The notes beneath the pieces are model-generated. The model saw nothing but the letters and a program-made list of their open reading frames with translations, was not told where the DNA came from and did not search any database. This document shows, piece after piece, positions 1-10,680 of a stretch of DNA of 64,000 nucleotides. Origin of the DNA: Aegilops tauschii subsp. strangulata (Eukaryota > Streptophyta > Magnoliopsida > Poales > Poaceae); contig NC_053040.3 of assembly GCF_002575655.3 (NCBI RefSeq), positions 223,090,628 to 223,154,627 of the forward strand. Reading direction: 5' to 3'. The stretch's first letter is position 1; each line of letters starts with the position of its first letter. A program made the translations under genes and the position numbers.

Positions 1-51
1 AATAAGAGCAGTTCAAAGGAAATAGAAGTTGCGAAACAATGTACCGAGAAC

Positions 52-2604
52 TTACTCGATGTACGGCCGCACTTCTATCAGGTTGTTGAAGATATACAAC
101 AAAATGGCCCGCCATTGTTCGTTATCCAAAGATACTGGATTTGAAACACTGGCTGGTGCGAGATTCCCTTTGAATAGGCTGAGCTTGGATCCACCCTTTT
201 TAGGGTCGTCAGCATTGTACCGAGGCTTCGAATTATGCAAATGACGATTTTTGGCTTCGTAGTGTGCTGTCACGAAGTTTGCCGCCTCCTCAGTGATGAA
301 TGCCTCAGCCATCGATGCTTCAATTCTACGTTTAGTTTTACATTTTTGTCGAAGCGTCTTCTACATCTTCTCAGTTGGGTAGCACCAACGATTTTGCACG
401 GGCCCCCCAATCTTGCCTCGGTTGGGAGATGCAAAATCAAATGTTGCATTGGATTAAAGAAGCCCGGTGGAAAGATCTTCTCTAACTTGCAGATCAACTC
501 CGGCGCCAACTCTTCCATTTCTTCTAGCACACCAGGCGATAGTTCTTTCGCACAAAGAACACGGAAGAAATAGCTGAGTTCTGCCAGTACTAGCCATTCA
601 TCCTCAGGGATGAAGCCACGCAACATCACCGGCATTACCCGCTCAATCCATATGTGCCAATCATGACTCTTGAGACCAAATATCTTCAATTTATCAAGAC
701 TGGCTCCCCTCTTTAGATTCGCTGCATACCCATCGGGGAACATCAACTGCATTTTCACCCACAAGATAATTTCCCTCATAGCTGGCCTTCCAAGATTGAA
801 CCATGCCTTTGGCTTCGTCCAGTTCTGCTTTCCTTTCGGTTCTTTCATGTTTTGTAACGGCCTATCACATAGCGCCTCCAGATCGACTCTAGCCTTAGTA
901 TTATCCTTTGACTTCCCATCTATGCCGAACAATGTACCAAAAAGTGCCTCGGCGATATTCTTCTAAGTGTGCATCACGTCGATGTTGTGTGGGCAAAGGA
1001 GGTCTTTGAAGTAAGGCAGATCCCATAAGCATGTTTTGTGAGTCCAGGCGTGCTTAGAATTATACCCCTTGAAGTACCCTGGACGCTCTGGATCTGGCTC
1101 GAGAGCGTTTAACTGATCCAGGGTCTGTTGGCCTGTCAATGCAGGTGGTGCAGAGTTTTTGACAACTCTACCTCTGATGAAGTTCTTCTTGTCTTTCCTG
1201 AACTTATGGCGAGGATTCAGGAACTGTCTATGCATGTCGAAGCAAGAAAACTTGCGACCGGCCTGAAGCCAACGAAACTCAAGAGCTCCCTTGCATGTGG
1301 GGCACGTGAACCTTCCATGCACACACCAGCCAACGAATAGCGCATACGCCGGCAAGTCATGCGTCGAGTACATGTACCAGACACGCATTATGAAGTTTCG
1401 TTTGCTATAGGCGTCGTATGTCTTGAACCCATTATCCCAGGCTTCTTGCAATTCGTCCTTAAGCGGCTGCATGTACACATTCATATTTTCCCCGGATAGT
1501 TGGGCCCTGGAATTATCAACGTCAGGAAAATGTTCTTTCTTTGCATAATCTGTCCGGGGGGAGATTGAGTGGAAAGACAAATACGGGCCAACAACTGTAT
1601 TGGGCTGCCGTCATACCAAACACACTGAACCCATCCGTGCTGATGCCGACTCGAGGATACCTCGGATCTGCCGCTTTGTCACCATGTAATTCATCAAACT
1701 TTTTCCACGCAATACCATCCGATGTGTGTACAATCATCAGATTCCCATTTGCATCTAGTTCGGTTCTTTTGCCCGTTTTGTGCCATGTCATCTGTCTGGC
1801 CGTCTCTTCGACCATGAAAAGACGTTGAAGTCTTGGTACGATTGGCATATACCGAAGAACACTAACGGGGATTTTGGTCTGTGTCTTCTCACCCATACCG
1901 TTGTCTACCACAACTTACTTGGAAGACTTGCAAATGGGACAATAGTTCAAGTCCGCATAGTCAAGCCTAAACAAGACACATCCTTTCTCACAGGCATGTA
2001 TCTTATCATAGGGCATCTTCAGTGCACGGAGGATTTTGTCCGACTGGTACAGGTTTGCAGGCATTACATGGCCTTTGGGTAGAAAGCGTCCAAATACTGT
2101 CATCATTGCATCGTAGCATTCTCTACCCAAGTTGAATTGAGCCTTCAGAGCCATTACTTGTGAGATGGCATCCAACTGACAAAGCTCAGTGTGCTCATGG
2201 AGCGGACGTTTTGAAGACTCCAACATTTCATTGAAGGCCTTTGCAGATTCCTGCATCTCCTCGTCCGAATCCCGAGCATCATCGAAGTCTTGCACCATGT
2301 TTTCCATCCCGGTACCATGCTCGTCGGTGCGATGACGATCCACCTCAGCTCGGTCACGTTGGGCAGACTCACCATGAAATGTCCAGACCGTATAATCGGG
2401 CGTAAAACCACTCTTCTGCAGGTGTTTGCCCATTTCAGCCTCTGTCCTCTTTTCCCAATTGCCGCACCGTAAACAGGGGCACCAGGTTTTCCTCTGGCCA
2501 TTTGCAAATGCAGCTCGCACAAACCCCTTGGTTTTTGTGAACCATTTAGTGCTCCATTTGTTCTGACCAGTGTGACCGGTGTACATCCACGCACGATCAC
2601 TCAT
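52..2604 (-). pseudogene. TNP2-like CACTA transposase, broken
   Basis: In CACTA elements this protein cuts and moves the transposon. Reading leftwards from a Met at 2604 there is a transposase-associated N-terminal domain (motif CPCLRCGNWEKR, about the first 80 residues). The TNP2/Transposase_21 core follows, with GISTDGFSVFG near 1630 and NIDVMHT near 970, which look like two acidic positions of the catalytic core. A DUF4218-like region (270-700) and a further C-terminal piece (52-312) complete it. Four breaks are visible: TAA at 1915-1917, a frame change between 1522 and 1580, TAG at 963-965, and a frame change near 270-312. The frame stays open upstream to 2715, but 2604 fits the usual domain start. 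The C-terminus runs off the window. It cannot make a full protein, though the family assignment is secure. Confidence 0.9.
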
Positions 2605-2752
2605 CTTGACTTTCAGAGCTACTAGACACACAACAAATATATATATATATATATAATTCACCATGTATATATTCATCAGTTGATCTACTTTGTCAATTTT
2701 ATTACGTCCATGCAACCTACACTCTAATAGGTAATGATAGGTCCTAATCCCA

Positions 2753-2970
2753 CCCGAGTATGTTTAGATTGGGTTCATTTTCCCATGCTATGCTCCGGAT
2801 CCTACGCAAAATTTCGGCAGCACCTCCCCGCTGTTCTCCTGATACACGTCTCTGCAATAAACAGAGAGGATGTGTACCCGGAGAACAATAGGGGAGGCAC
2901 TGACGAAATTTATGCGTCGGATCCGGAGCAAAGCATATGGGAAAACGAACCCAATCTAAACATACTCGGG
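2753..2970. repeat. Large imperfect inverted repeat upstream of the transposase
   Basis: The left arm starts CCCGAGTATGTTTAGATTGG and the right arm ends with its complement, CCAATCTAAACATACTCGGG. The arms are about 100 bp each, match over most of their length, and meet near 2861. It lies about 150 bp upstream of the transposase start, where the promoter would be expected. Transcribed, it would fold into a long hairpin. Confidence 0.85.
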
Positions 2971-3384
2971 CTGTCCATGGATAGTGTTGGACAATTCGAA
3001 AGAATCAAGGTTATAAATATGCAAATGCATGCATATTTATAACTATGACGCTTTGAAACTGGAGACACATATTGGTTACGCATACTGATGATTCAAGACA
3101 CATATATAGCTAGCTATCAAGTTTCATCGGAATAGATCAAATAATTAATGGGGGAGGAGGACATGTCATTTGTGCTCACCCACGAACGAAGGGGCAGAGC
3201 TCGTCAAACGCACAGCGAGGTCGTCGAACACCAAACCTCGCAGCGATGAAACAACTGCACATTTAAAACTACCCGATCAACACAATTATATATGATGTTT
3301 TTCATAACAAAATCGAAAAATATATGACCTAACTAATAATTCACAAATATATGACCCCGTCAGCCTCTGGAAGGCCAAAGAACA

Positions 3385-3615
3385 CCTTTTCGGGAGGTGT
3401 CGGGGGTCGGGGTGCCGTGTCGGGGTCGGGGTCGGGGTCTCGGGGTCGGGGTGTCGGGTCGGGGTCGGGGTGCCGTGTCGGTGTCGGGGTCGGGGTGTCG
3501 GGTCAGTCTCGGGGTCGGAGTGTCGGGGTCGGGGTGTCGGGGTCGGGGTCTAGGGGTCGGGGTGTCGTGTCGGGGTGCCGGGTCGGGGTCGGGGTGCCGT
3601 GTCGGGTCGGGGTTT
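3385..3615. repeat. GGGGTC-type minisatellite
   Basis: Short, imperfect repeats of GGTCGGGGT-like units, very rich in G and C. It belongs to the untranscribed or leader part of the CACTA element. Long frames across it encode only Gly/Ser/Arg/Val runs and are not treated as genes. Confidence 0.85.
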
Positions 3616-3935
3616 TTCCCTCTTTTTTCCTTTTCTTCTTCTTCCTCTTCTTCCTTTTCTTCCTTTTCTTCCTTTTCTTCTTCTTCTTCTTCTTCTTCTT
3701 CTTCTTCTTCTTCTTCTTCTTCTCCTTCTTCTTCTTCTTCTTCTTCTTCTTCTTCTTCTTCTTCTTCCTCCTTTCCTTTTTCCTCTTCTTCTTCTCCTCC
3801 TCTCCTCTTTTTTCTTCTTCTTCTTCTTCCTCTTCTTCTTTTTTCTTCTCCTCCTCCTCTTGTTCTTCTTCCTTTCCTTTTTCCTCTTCTTCTTCTCCTC
3901 CTCTCCTCTTTTTTCTTCTTCTTCTTCTTTCCTCA
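3616..3935. repeat. (TTC)n microsatellite
   Basis: About 320 bp of TTC repeat with interspersed CCT and TTTT interruptions. It follows the GGGGTC minisatellite directly and gives apparent frames coding Ser, Phe, Leu or Lys/Arg runs, which are artefacts of the repeat. Confidence 0.95.
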
Positions 3936-4178
3936 AACTAAACTAAACCTAAAACTAAACCTAAAACTAAACCTAAATCTAAAACTAAAACTAAAACTAA
4001 AACTAAAACTAAATCTAAACTAAACATAAACCTAAAACTAAAAAAACAGAAAAAAGGAAAAAACTAAATCTAAACCTAAAACTAAACTAAAACTAAACCT
4101 AAACCTAAACCTAAAACTAAAACTAAATCTAAACTAAACATAAACCTAAAACTAAAAAAACAGAAAAAAGGAAAAAAA
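3936..4178. repeat. (CTAAAC/CTAAAA)n repeat with an internal duplication
   Basis: Units of CTAAAC, CTAAAA and CTAAAT, with a segment containing AAACAGAAAAAAGG that appears twice, about 118 bp apart (near 4040 and 4158). The unit resembles the plant telomere repeat CCCTAAA but lacks the CCC run. Confidence 0.85.
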
Positions 4179-4199
4179 AGAGGAGGTAGAGCTCACCTG

Positions 4200-4735
4200 G
4201 GGCAGGGCCGGTGGAGGAGGGGGGCGGGGCGGCCTGGGGCGGCGGCGCCGGGCCCGGGGCGGTGGGGCGCGGGGGGGGGGGGGCGGCGCTGAGACGGTAG
4301 GGCGGCGGGGCGGGGGGCCGGTGGGGCGCCAGGTGGTGGGGCGACGGCGCCGGGCGGCAGTGGGGCGCGGGGGGGGGGGGGGGGGCGACGCTGAGACGGT
4401 AGGGCGGCGCGGGCGACGGGGCGGGGGGCCGGTGGGGCGCCAGGTGGTGGGGCGACGGCGCCGGGCGGCAGTGGGGGCGGGGCGGCCTGGGGCGGCGGCG
4501 CCGGGCCCGGGGCGGTGGGGCGCGGGGGGGCCGGGGCGCGGCGGCGCCGAGACGGTAGGGCGGCGGGGGCGACGGGGTGGGGGGCCGGTGGGGCGCCGGG
4601 TGGTGGGGCGACGGCGCCGGGCGGCAGTGGCGACGGGGCGGGGGGCCGGTGGGGTGGCGGGGTGGTGGGGCGACCGGGCGGCGGCGAGTGGTGGGGGCGG
4701 CGGCGCGCGTGTGAAGAGCAGGGAGAGAAATAGGG
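4200..4735. repeat. GC-rich minisatellite of 110-150 bp units
   Basis: The block GGGGCCGGTGGGGCGCC with its following GGTGGGGCGACGGCGCCGGG recurs at about 4313, 4427, 4580 and 4645, with indels. A second block, GGCCTGGGGCGGCGGCGCC, recurs 258 bp apart (about 4230 and 4488). Nearly pure GC; no gene is seen. Confidence 0.8.
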
Positions 4736-4768
4736 CGGGGTGGGGCGCGGCCGTTAGATATGTTAAAT

Positions 4769-5047
4769 CTTTGCCGTCCGCCCCCTTTGCCGTCCGGGCC
4801 GTTAAGTTTTTTTTAAGCAGCTCGTTAGTGGGGCCCCCTCCCTCTTTGCCGTCAGCTAGCCGACGACAAAGAATCTTTGCCGTCAGCTAGTGGACGGCAA
4901 AGAACTGGCTGATGGCAAAGAAAGTCTTTGCCATCAGCCAGTTCTTTGCCGTCAGCTTTTGGGTAGCTGATGGCAAAGAGCTTCTTTGCCGTCTGCTAGC
5001 TGACGGCAAAGAGCTGGCAGATGGCAAAGTAGCTGATTCCATTAGTG
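4769..5047. repeat. CACTA subterminal repeat array and terminus
   Basis: CTTTGCCGTC and CTTTGCCATC motifs alternate with their reverse complements every 15-30 bp, making a series of small palindromes. In CACTA elements such arrays bind the element's own DNA-binding protein. The array ends at TAGTG (5043-5047). Confidence 0.9.
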
Positions 5048-5705
5048 ACTGGAGTTTCAAGTGATGATTTCAGGACTTTAAAGCCACCCTAATGAGTGTA
5101 TGAAGGCTTGTACGAAATATACAAGATGCCACTTCCTAAATTTCGTCTAGAGGCTATTATAGGTGCTGTGTCGCCTTATTTTGGGGCCATGACCATGTAA
5201 TTTCGAAATGCTTGAGTATAGGCAGTTTTTAGAGTCCGTATGTGTGGGGGAAACAAGAGATAGGGTTGGTTTCAGACTCCTCCTCCAAGGGCCACGAAAT
5301 TCCCCCATCTTCCTCCATATATACAGCCCTTAGGGAACCATTTAGACTTTGGCTTTTGTATAGATTAAAAGTTCGCCATAGCTGCAACTCCGCGTACTTC
5401 ATTTATGTTCAACGACCAGACCAAGACGTCAAGAACCCCACCTTGATCAATAAAGCTTTCATCTTATATTCGCAATATCCAGATTGCAATCTTAGTTTCT
5501 TGCTTGTTCTTCCTTTGCTTGCAGGAAATAGACCCTCGTGGTCAGGTTGATCGTGCTCCAGCATGGTCAATAACCTCTCAGAGTTGGTTTAGCGATTGCT
5601 AAGGCACGACGTCCTCGCACGTTCATAGTCGGATCGTCAAAGTCTACTCCTTCGAAAACGATAATCACCATCTCATCGAAAGACAGGACACCTTTGCCTC
5701 TATCA
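5048..5705 (+). mobile_element. Gypsy-type LTR, 5' truncated by the CACTA insertion
   Basis: This is the 3' portion of a long terminal repeat. A TATA-like CCATATATACAGCCC lies at about 5313. The segment ends in CA at 5705 and is followed two bases later by a tRNA-like primer site. The left end is cut at the CACTA boundary. I do not name the family with confidence. Confidence 0.75.
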
Positions 5706-5707
5706 AG

Positions 5708-5720
5708 TGGTATTAGATTT
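5708..5720 (+). promoter_or_regulatory. Primer binding site of the truncated Gypsy element
   Basis: TGGTATTAGATTT starts two bases after the LTR end. It resembles the initiator-Met tRNA primer site TGGTATCAGAGC with substitutions, and fixes the LTR boundary at 5705. Confidence 0.65.
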
Positions 5721-6132
5721 CCAGGTTACTCGGTGAGATTTTCTAGTTTTTCATAGTTCAGATTGAGTCTGTTCTTCATACCTACAATCCATGAAAAAGC
5801 CAAAAAAAGGTCAGTTCATCATATCCAAACCAATCTAAGCCTTTGCATAATCTTTTTAGAGTTTTGCTTTGTTGAGTTTGCGGTTGCATCATCGTGTAGA
5901 GTTGCTGGTCTTAGCGTCTAGTCCCTTAGAGTTTTGAGTTCTATTCACAGGTTGTCACGCCGCTGCTGCACCATCGTCATCACCGCTGCCATATACCACC
6001 ATCGTCATCACCGCCGCCATATATCACCATGGGCTCACAATCACAAAAGATTTCCAGGATAGTGTATTTATATGTGAATCTTCTCTTCCCTTATTAATTC
6101 TTTCATGAGTTGCATCATTGACCAATGCTATG
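5721..6132 (+). other. Retrotransposon leader, no clear gene
   Basis: Leader region downstream of the primer site. It contains a 27-bp direct repeat (CACCATCGTCATCACCGC followed by GCCATATA) at about 5970 and 6000. An ATG at 6029 opens a frame of about 26 codons (MGSQSQKISRIV) that could be the start of gag, but it stops soon. The region is interrupted by the solo LTR; CTATG at 6128-6132 is the left copy of that LTR's target duplication. Confidence 0.6.
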
Positions 6133-6766
6133 TGACACGTCTCAAACGAATCTATAATTTTTGATTGTTCCATGCTATTATATTATCTATCCTGGATGCT
6201 TTATATGCATTTATATGCTAATTTATATGATTTTTGGGACTAACCTATTAACCTAGAGCCCAGTGCTAGTTTCTGTTTTTTCCTTGTTTTTGAGTTTCAC
6301 AGGAAAGGAATATCAAACAGAGTCCAATTGACCTAAAACTTTACGACGATTCTTTATGGACCAAAAGAAGCCCACGGAGTACCGGAGAGGCACCAGAGGA
6401 GTCCCGAGGCCACCACAAGGGTGGGGGGCGCCCCCCTAGGGCACGCCCCCGACCTTGTGGGCCCCTCGTGGACTCCCTTGACTTGTTCTCAATGCCAACA
6501 CCTCTTATATATCCCCAAACCTCTAGAACAGAACCTAGATCGGGAGTTTCGCCGCCGCAAGCCTCTGTAGCCACCAAAAACCAATCGAGACCCTGTTCCG
6601 GCACCCTGCTGGAGGGGGAAATCATCATCGGTGGCCATCTTCATCATCCCGGTGGTCTCCATGACGAGGAGGGAGTAGTTCACCCTCGGGGCTGAGGGTA
6701 TGTACCAGTAGCTATGTGTTTGATCTCTCTCTCTCTCGTGTTCTTGATTTGGCACGATCTTGATGT
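6133..6766 (+). mobile_element. Sabrina-type Gypsy solo LTR, left part
   Basis: Starts TGACACGTCTC at 6133, directly after CTATG. A TATA-like TATATATCC is at about 6506. It breaks at GATGTA (6761-6766), where the 16.4-kb CACTA element has inserted, and resumes at 23140 with GTACCGCGAG. The two parts join into one LTR of about 1.68 kb. The family resemblance (Sabrina/WHAM/Fatima group) is from recognition, not from a search. Confidence 0.9.
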
Positions 6767-7430
6767 ACAGTAGTACAAGGAGGTGCTAAACAAACGGTTT
6801 TTAATCCCTTTCCGCGACGACATTTGGAACCGTCGCCAAGTGAGTGTGGGCGATAGGGGGGTCCTTCCCACACGACCCAGAAACCATCGGGGATATGCCC
6901 TCCTGGCACACACGCGCAGCAAAATGAGGTCGTGTGCGACCGGCGAGCACTCAAATACAGAAATACGTACAATAGTGCTAAAAAATACAATTATACAGGC
7001 GAATCATTTCCGGTCGTAAGTACATCCCACACAGTCAGCCAGCGCTAAACGTTTCCGTTCGTATATACATCCCACACAGTCACTCCAAGGAAAACGTTTC
7101 TGTTCGCAAGTACATCACACACAATTTTCCCTGTTAAATCGTTTGTGATAGCGTTTCCATTGCACACGGTATTAACAATGTTATCATTTGCGTTATTGAA
7201 TTCATCACACACGGTGCCTAGAAGAAACTGTGTGTTAAGGGCTGTCCATCACACACAGTTTTTATGCGGTAAACGTTTGCGCCAGGTGGCCTAACGCAAA
7301 CAGTTTTCAAGAGGATGTCATGTGTGATTGTTCATTAATCTAACACGGGTTATTCCTAGAAACTGTGTGCGTTATTGAATGCATCACACACGGTGTTTTC
7401 TCAATAACCGTTTGTAATAGAAAAACCCAA
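6767..7430. repeat. Left subterminal repeat array of the CACTA element
   Basis: Repeats of CATCACACACGGT and AAACGGTTT-like motifs in both orientations, for example near 7080, 7205, 7250 and 7385. The same motif family fills the right end (22640-23139), supporting one element. Confidence 0.85.
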
Positions 7431-7633
7431 TTAGCAGGCTAATTATCTGATTATTCATAATCCATTTATTAATCTAATTGTCATTTCATATCAAGCACAC
7501 AATATATTTCATTTTCATAATTGAAATACATTAGAGTACAACATCATATAGCTTCAGCACTCAGCTATCCCATTACACAACTACACCAGGACCAAGTTTC
7601 ACATGCAACATCTACAACCTTTCGAAATTAGCA

Positions 7634-8152
7634 TCATAGACAGTACATAGACAGATGTATCTCCTCTGGAAAACTGCTGAAGCAGAAGGCGAATATTGAG
7701 CCTTCATTGATGTTGAAGGTCTTTGGAACTTTAGGCCACTGCCTGTGGATGATTGACCGTCCATCCTTCGTCCACTTCAGGAACACTTCAATATTGAACC
7801 GTGGGTGTTGTATGAAAACCTTCCTCGCCTCCTGAACATATAGGTGGTTTGAGAGGTAATCATCAGTAAACTGCTTTGGAAAGGCCTGAAAACAAGGATG
7901 TGCATAAATATCTTCTCTATATTGGAAATGGGGCAAAGGAATAAAAAAGGCAAGGTATAATAGTTCGTACCATCCTATAGTGAACTGATGTCTTCTTCAT
8001 TGTGCAAACAAAGATCTTGTTGTTTTTTGTCGCTAATTTCTTTATCCTAACAATCTTTCTGAGTTTCTTGACTTGACTGATATTCATTGACAACTCATTT
8101 CCCCATATGCAAAAAGGGTCGAATAGTGGGTCAAAACCTCTGACAGCAGGAC
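7634..8152 (-). pseudogene. B3-like DNA-binding domain gene fragment, two exons
   Basis: Exon 8152-7971 and exon 7885-7634 are separated by an 85-bp intron with GT at 7970-7969 and a TTTTCAG acceptor ending at 7886. They join in phase between Met and Ala. A further acceptor (CATGTAG) just upstream of 8152 suggests earlier exons. The joined protein has a basic stretch (KKLRKIVRIKKLATKNNK). It then looks like a plant B3 fold: KKTSVHYRMAFPKQFTDDYL, a central strand region, WPKVPKTFNINEGSIFAF, and a stop at 7634-7636. B3 domains bind DNA through an open beta-barrel. It may be a captured host gene or a CACTA accessory gene. No stop interrupts the two exons; the 5' end is not found. Confidence 0.55.
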
Positions 8153-8427
8153 CTACATGTGCAAGACAAAATTGTTAAAAACCTAAATATTAGAATGGTT
8201 CCTGCAATTGCACAATAATGTGCTATTAGACAACGGACCATGCACGTGCTAACCTCGATTGTAAACCTCAGTGCTTCCCATTGTTTCCCTGCAACACATA
8301 TAAGGTAGTTAGTCATCAGGTTAAGTAAGGGTCCGCATGCTATCAGTAAAATATGTTGATGAAAAATAAGCACATTGCAGATTCATCAGATTAATTCAAG
8401 CCACATGGAAAACCCATTTATCCAAAT
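8153..8427. other. CACTA interior, intron-like AT-rich DNA
   Basis: Upstream of the visible B3-like exons. It may contain introns or further short exons of that gene, but no frame is convincing. Confidence 0.4.
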
Positions 8428-8822
8428 CAAGCATCATTAAGAACTAGGAAATATAGCACTTGTATATGTTTCTAATGTATTAAGTCCAGCCAAATTCGAT
8501 TTATTCCTCACATCCACAACAATACAAAATTCTACCCACGACAATTGGACATCACAGTGTAGAATTGAACCAAGCAGTTAGCTAAACACCACAACAAATG
8601 AACCAAACAATAACTGAGCACCACATTGCACAATATAACATACTCCTAATAGAAGATCAGACAGTTAACCAAACCAAGCATGCTTAACAACATGGAAATA
8701 TAGCAATTGTATTTGTTTCTCATGTATTTAGTATAGCCAAATTCGATTTATTTCTCACATGGTATACAATAACAGAATGCACCCACAACAATTGAACATC
8801 GCATTGCAGAATTGAACCAATC
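8428..8822. repeat. Direct duplication, two units about 249 bp apart
   Basis: A unit of about 145 bp, recognisable by GGAAATATAGCA, GCCAAATTCGATTTATT and CAGAATTGAACCAA, occurs at about 8428-8575 and again at 8677-8822 with roughly 85-90% agreement by eye. AT-rich spacer lies between. Confidence 0.8.
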
Positions 8823-9080
8823 AGCCAACCGCGTCGCGTCATCGGCGCGCGAGGCATCGACGGTGGCGTCGACGGCGAGGTGCTCCTCCAAGATCTGGGG
8901 GCCAACACGAATGGCAGCCAGCGCGACCTCATCCGCGCGTGCGGCTGCGATTTGCTTCTCTGCCGCCAAATGGTCCTTGGGATCCTGGCTATACTGCGCG
9001 CACCATGGCTTAGGGCGGCGCTTATTTGGTAGAGGGGTCAGTGATTTGGGTGGAAGGTGTCGCGTCGGCGGTCGGGGCAT
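8748..9080 (-). CDS. Uncertain alanine-rich reading frame
   Basis: A 110-codon open frame that is Pro-rich at the start and Ala/Asp/Glu-rich in the middle (AAEKQIAAARADEVALAA), which could form helix. Its end overlaps the 8677-8822 duplication, so the true gene, if any, is shorter or spliced. Composition is like the two other alanine-rich frames of this CACTA element. I recognise no domain. Confidence 0.2.
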   Translation of the reverse strand: MPRPPTRHLPPKSLTPLPNKRRPKPWCAQYSQDPKDHLAAEKQIAAARADEVALAAIRVGPQILEEHLAVDATVDASRADDATRLADWFNSAMRCSIVVGAFCYCIPCEK

Positions 9081-9616
9081 GTGGGATGTGGAAGGAGAAG
9101 CAGGATGGGGGTCGGGTGTGGATTACCTGCCTGGATAGGCGAGGCCGAGCAGCGTGGAGGAGGGTCGCCGACGAGGAGGCGGCGCTGCAAACAAGGAGTG
9201 AAGGTTTCAACTTGGAAAGGAAGGTGGAAACAGGGTAAATGTGGCTTTTGGTAAGGGGGAGGGGCGGGGAGGTAGATATTTCCGCGGAAGCCGAAAATTT
9301 GGAGTCACTTCAGCGAAAAAACTAGCGCGCAAAGTGTCATCAGACACGGTCTCTTATTCAGAACTGTGTACGATATGTGAACATCACAAATGATTCAGAT
9401 AGCTTAACCTGCGTGTGTTGAGTTTGAATGTCAAAAATTTTGGTTCGAATTTCCCTGGTTACAGTGGTCATCCACGTCATTGCATAATTTGGGTACACAA
9501 AGGAGACTAACTTCTTAATCGAGCAAGTTCAGCAATTAAACAGAGCTAGCTGACCTAAACATTACTCTAACAAATTAAAGACCGGCGCTCTTAATTAAAC
9601 AGAACAAAGAGTACTA

Positions 9617-10231
9617 CTACGGCTGGTGCTCGTCGATCTCCGCCGCCGCCTCCATGTCTAGCTCGCGCCCGACGATCTCCTGGGGAAGGGGCTCCATGGC
9701 ATCAATTGCACCATACTCGGCAAGCATCTCGCCATCCGCATCCGCCATATCTTTGGAATAGGCCGCCAAGTGCTGGGCATGGGCGGCCGTGATTTGGGCT
9801 CTGGCGGGCTCCGTCGTGGCAAGGTATGCCGCGCAGGAACGGACGGCTTCTCGAACTCCCTTGGAGATTGCCAACTCTTCGGTCGTGGCTTGCCGACCGT
9901 TGTCGAGGAAGCTTCGTTCGATTTGTGCGGCTCCCACCACGAGCTGGGCGTGGACGGCCTCGACATGGTAGTGGGTGGCCTCCATTAGGGCTAAGGCCGC
10001 CGCTGCGGAACAGACAACTTCTGTGCCGCTCTCGCCAGTTGCTATCCCCGAGGTAGATGCTGCTGCCGCCGCCTGAGAAGCAACAACAGCCGTTTGGGCT
10101 GCCTTGGCCGCCCGGACGCAGACTACGGTCGCCCTCACGAAGCTTGTTAGTACGCGCCTGGCGGCTGCGGCCGCGCTCTCGCTGGAGTGGGCCACCGAAG
10201 TTGCCCTCACGATGTGGATCCACGTCCCCAT
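9617..10231 (-). CDS. Alanine-rich hypothetical protein in the CACTA element
   Basis: A 204-codon frame from Met at 10231. About a third of the residues are Ala, with Val, Thr, Glu and His between them, and regular spacing suggests a long helix or coiled coil (for example AISKGVREAVRSCAAYLATT). No signal peptide, membrane segment or known motif is seen. Its place between subterminal arrays, on the same strand as the B3-like exons, suggests a CACTA accessory frame or a captured fragment. Codon composition is GC-rich against the AT-rich surroundings. It could be chance in a GC-rich insert. Confidence 0.35.
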   Translation of the reverse strand: MGTWIHIVRATSVAHSSESAAAAARRVLTSFVRATVVCVRAAKAAQTAVVASQAAAAASTSGIATGESGTEVVCSAAAALALMEATHYHVEAVHAQLVVGAAQIERSFLDNGRQATTEELAISKGVREAVRSCAAYLATTEPARAQITAAHAQHLAAYSKDMADADGEMLAEYGAIDAMEPLPQEIVGRELDMEAAAEIDEHQP

Positions 10232-10680
10232 CTTTCACCGGCGACGAATGAATAGTGAAATGATATTTGGGGAGTGAGCTAGTGTACTTGACACGCCGGC
10301 TGTGGACTATATCCGACGCACCTTCTCGCGTAAGCCATAGGCGTACTATACACCGACGGTGCTCCAAGATATTTTGTGCTGCATCTCACACGGTTGGTGA
10401 TAATAAACTGTGTGCGATCTACTTGATTTATCGTCTTGATTTGAATTACGTAATGGGGTCACAGCTACAAAGGATGGTGTTTGAATTGCTAGAACTTTTA
10501 TCTGTAGTGAACATGCAACTATAGGTGTGTCGTCAAAAAAATTGGAATTATTTAGGGTTTGTTTGGACGTTTTTATACATTAACTTGATTTTGTAGGCAT
10601 TTTAGGTGCATAATTCTAATTTGAACTACATGCACATGCTCCAGTGCATATAAACGGGTTGAAAAATCAAATCTGTGTTC
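10232..10680. other. CACTA interior with scattered subterminal-type motifs
   Basis: Contains TCACACGGTT and AACTGTGTGCG near 10385-10415, the same motif family as the element ends, then AT-rich DNA leading into the tandem array. No gene is seen. Confidence 0.5.

Larger units (their letters stand above)
1..5047 (-). mobile_element. CACTA (En/Spm) DNA transposon, truncated by the window edge
   Basis: The element carries a TNP2-type transposase pseudogene on the minus strand, a long low-complexity 5' region, and an array of subterminal repeats built on CTTTGCCGTC and its complement. The array stops at TAGTG (5043-5047), which read on the minus strand is the diagnostic CACTA terminus. The next three bases (ACT, 5048-5050) would be one copy of the 3-bp target duplication; the partner lies outside the window. 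To the right the sequence changes abruptly to a retrotransposon LTR. The class is well supported; a family name is not assigned. Confidence 0.9.

Noticed and set aside
3351..4023. Long Ser/Phe/Leu and Lys/Arg frames on both strands
   Set aside because: They are translations of (TTC)n and GGGGTC repeats with no codon structure.
3936..4178. Interstitial telomere repeat
   Set aside because: Units are CTAAAC/CTAAAA/CTAAAT; the CCC of the plant telomere unit is missing.
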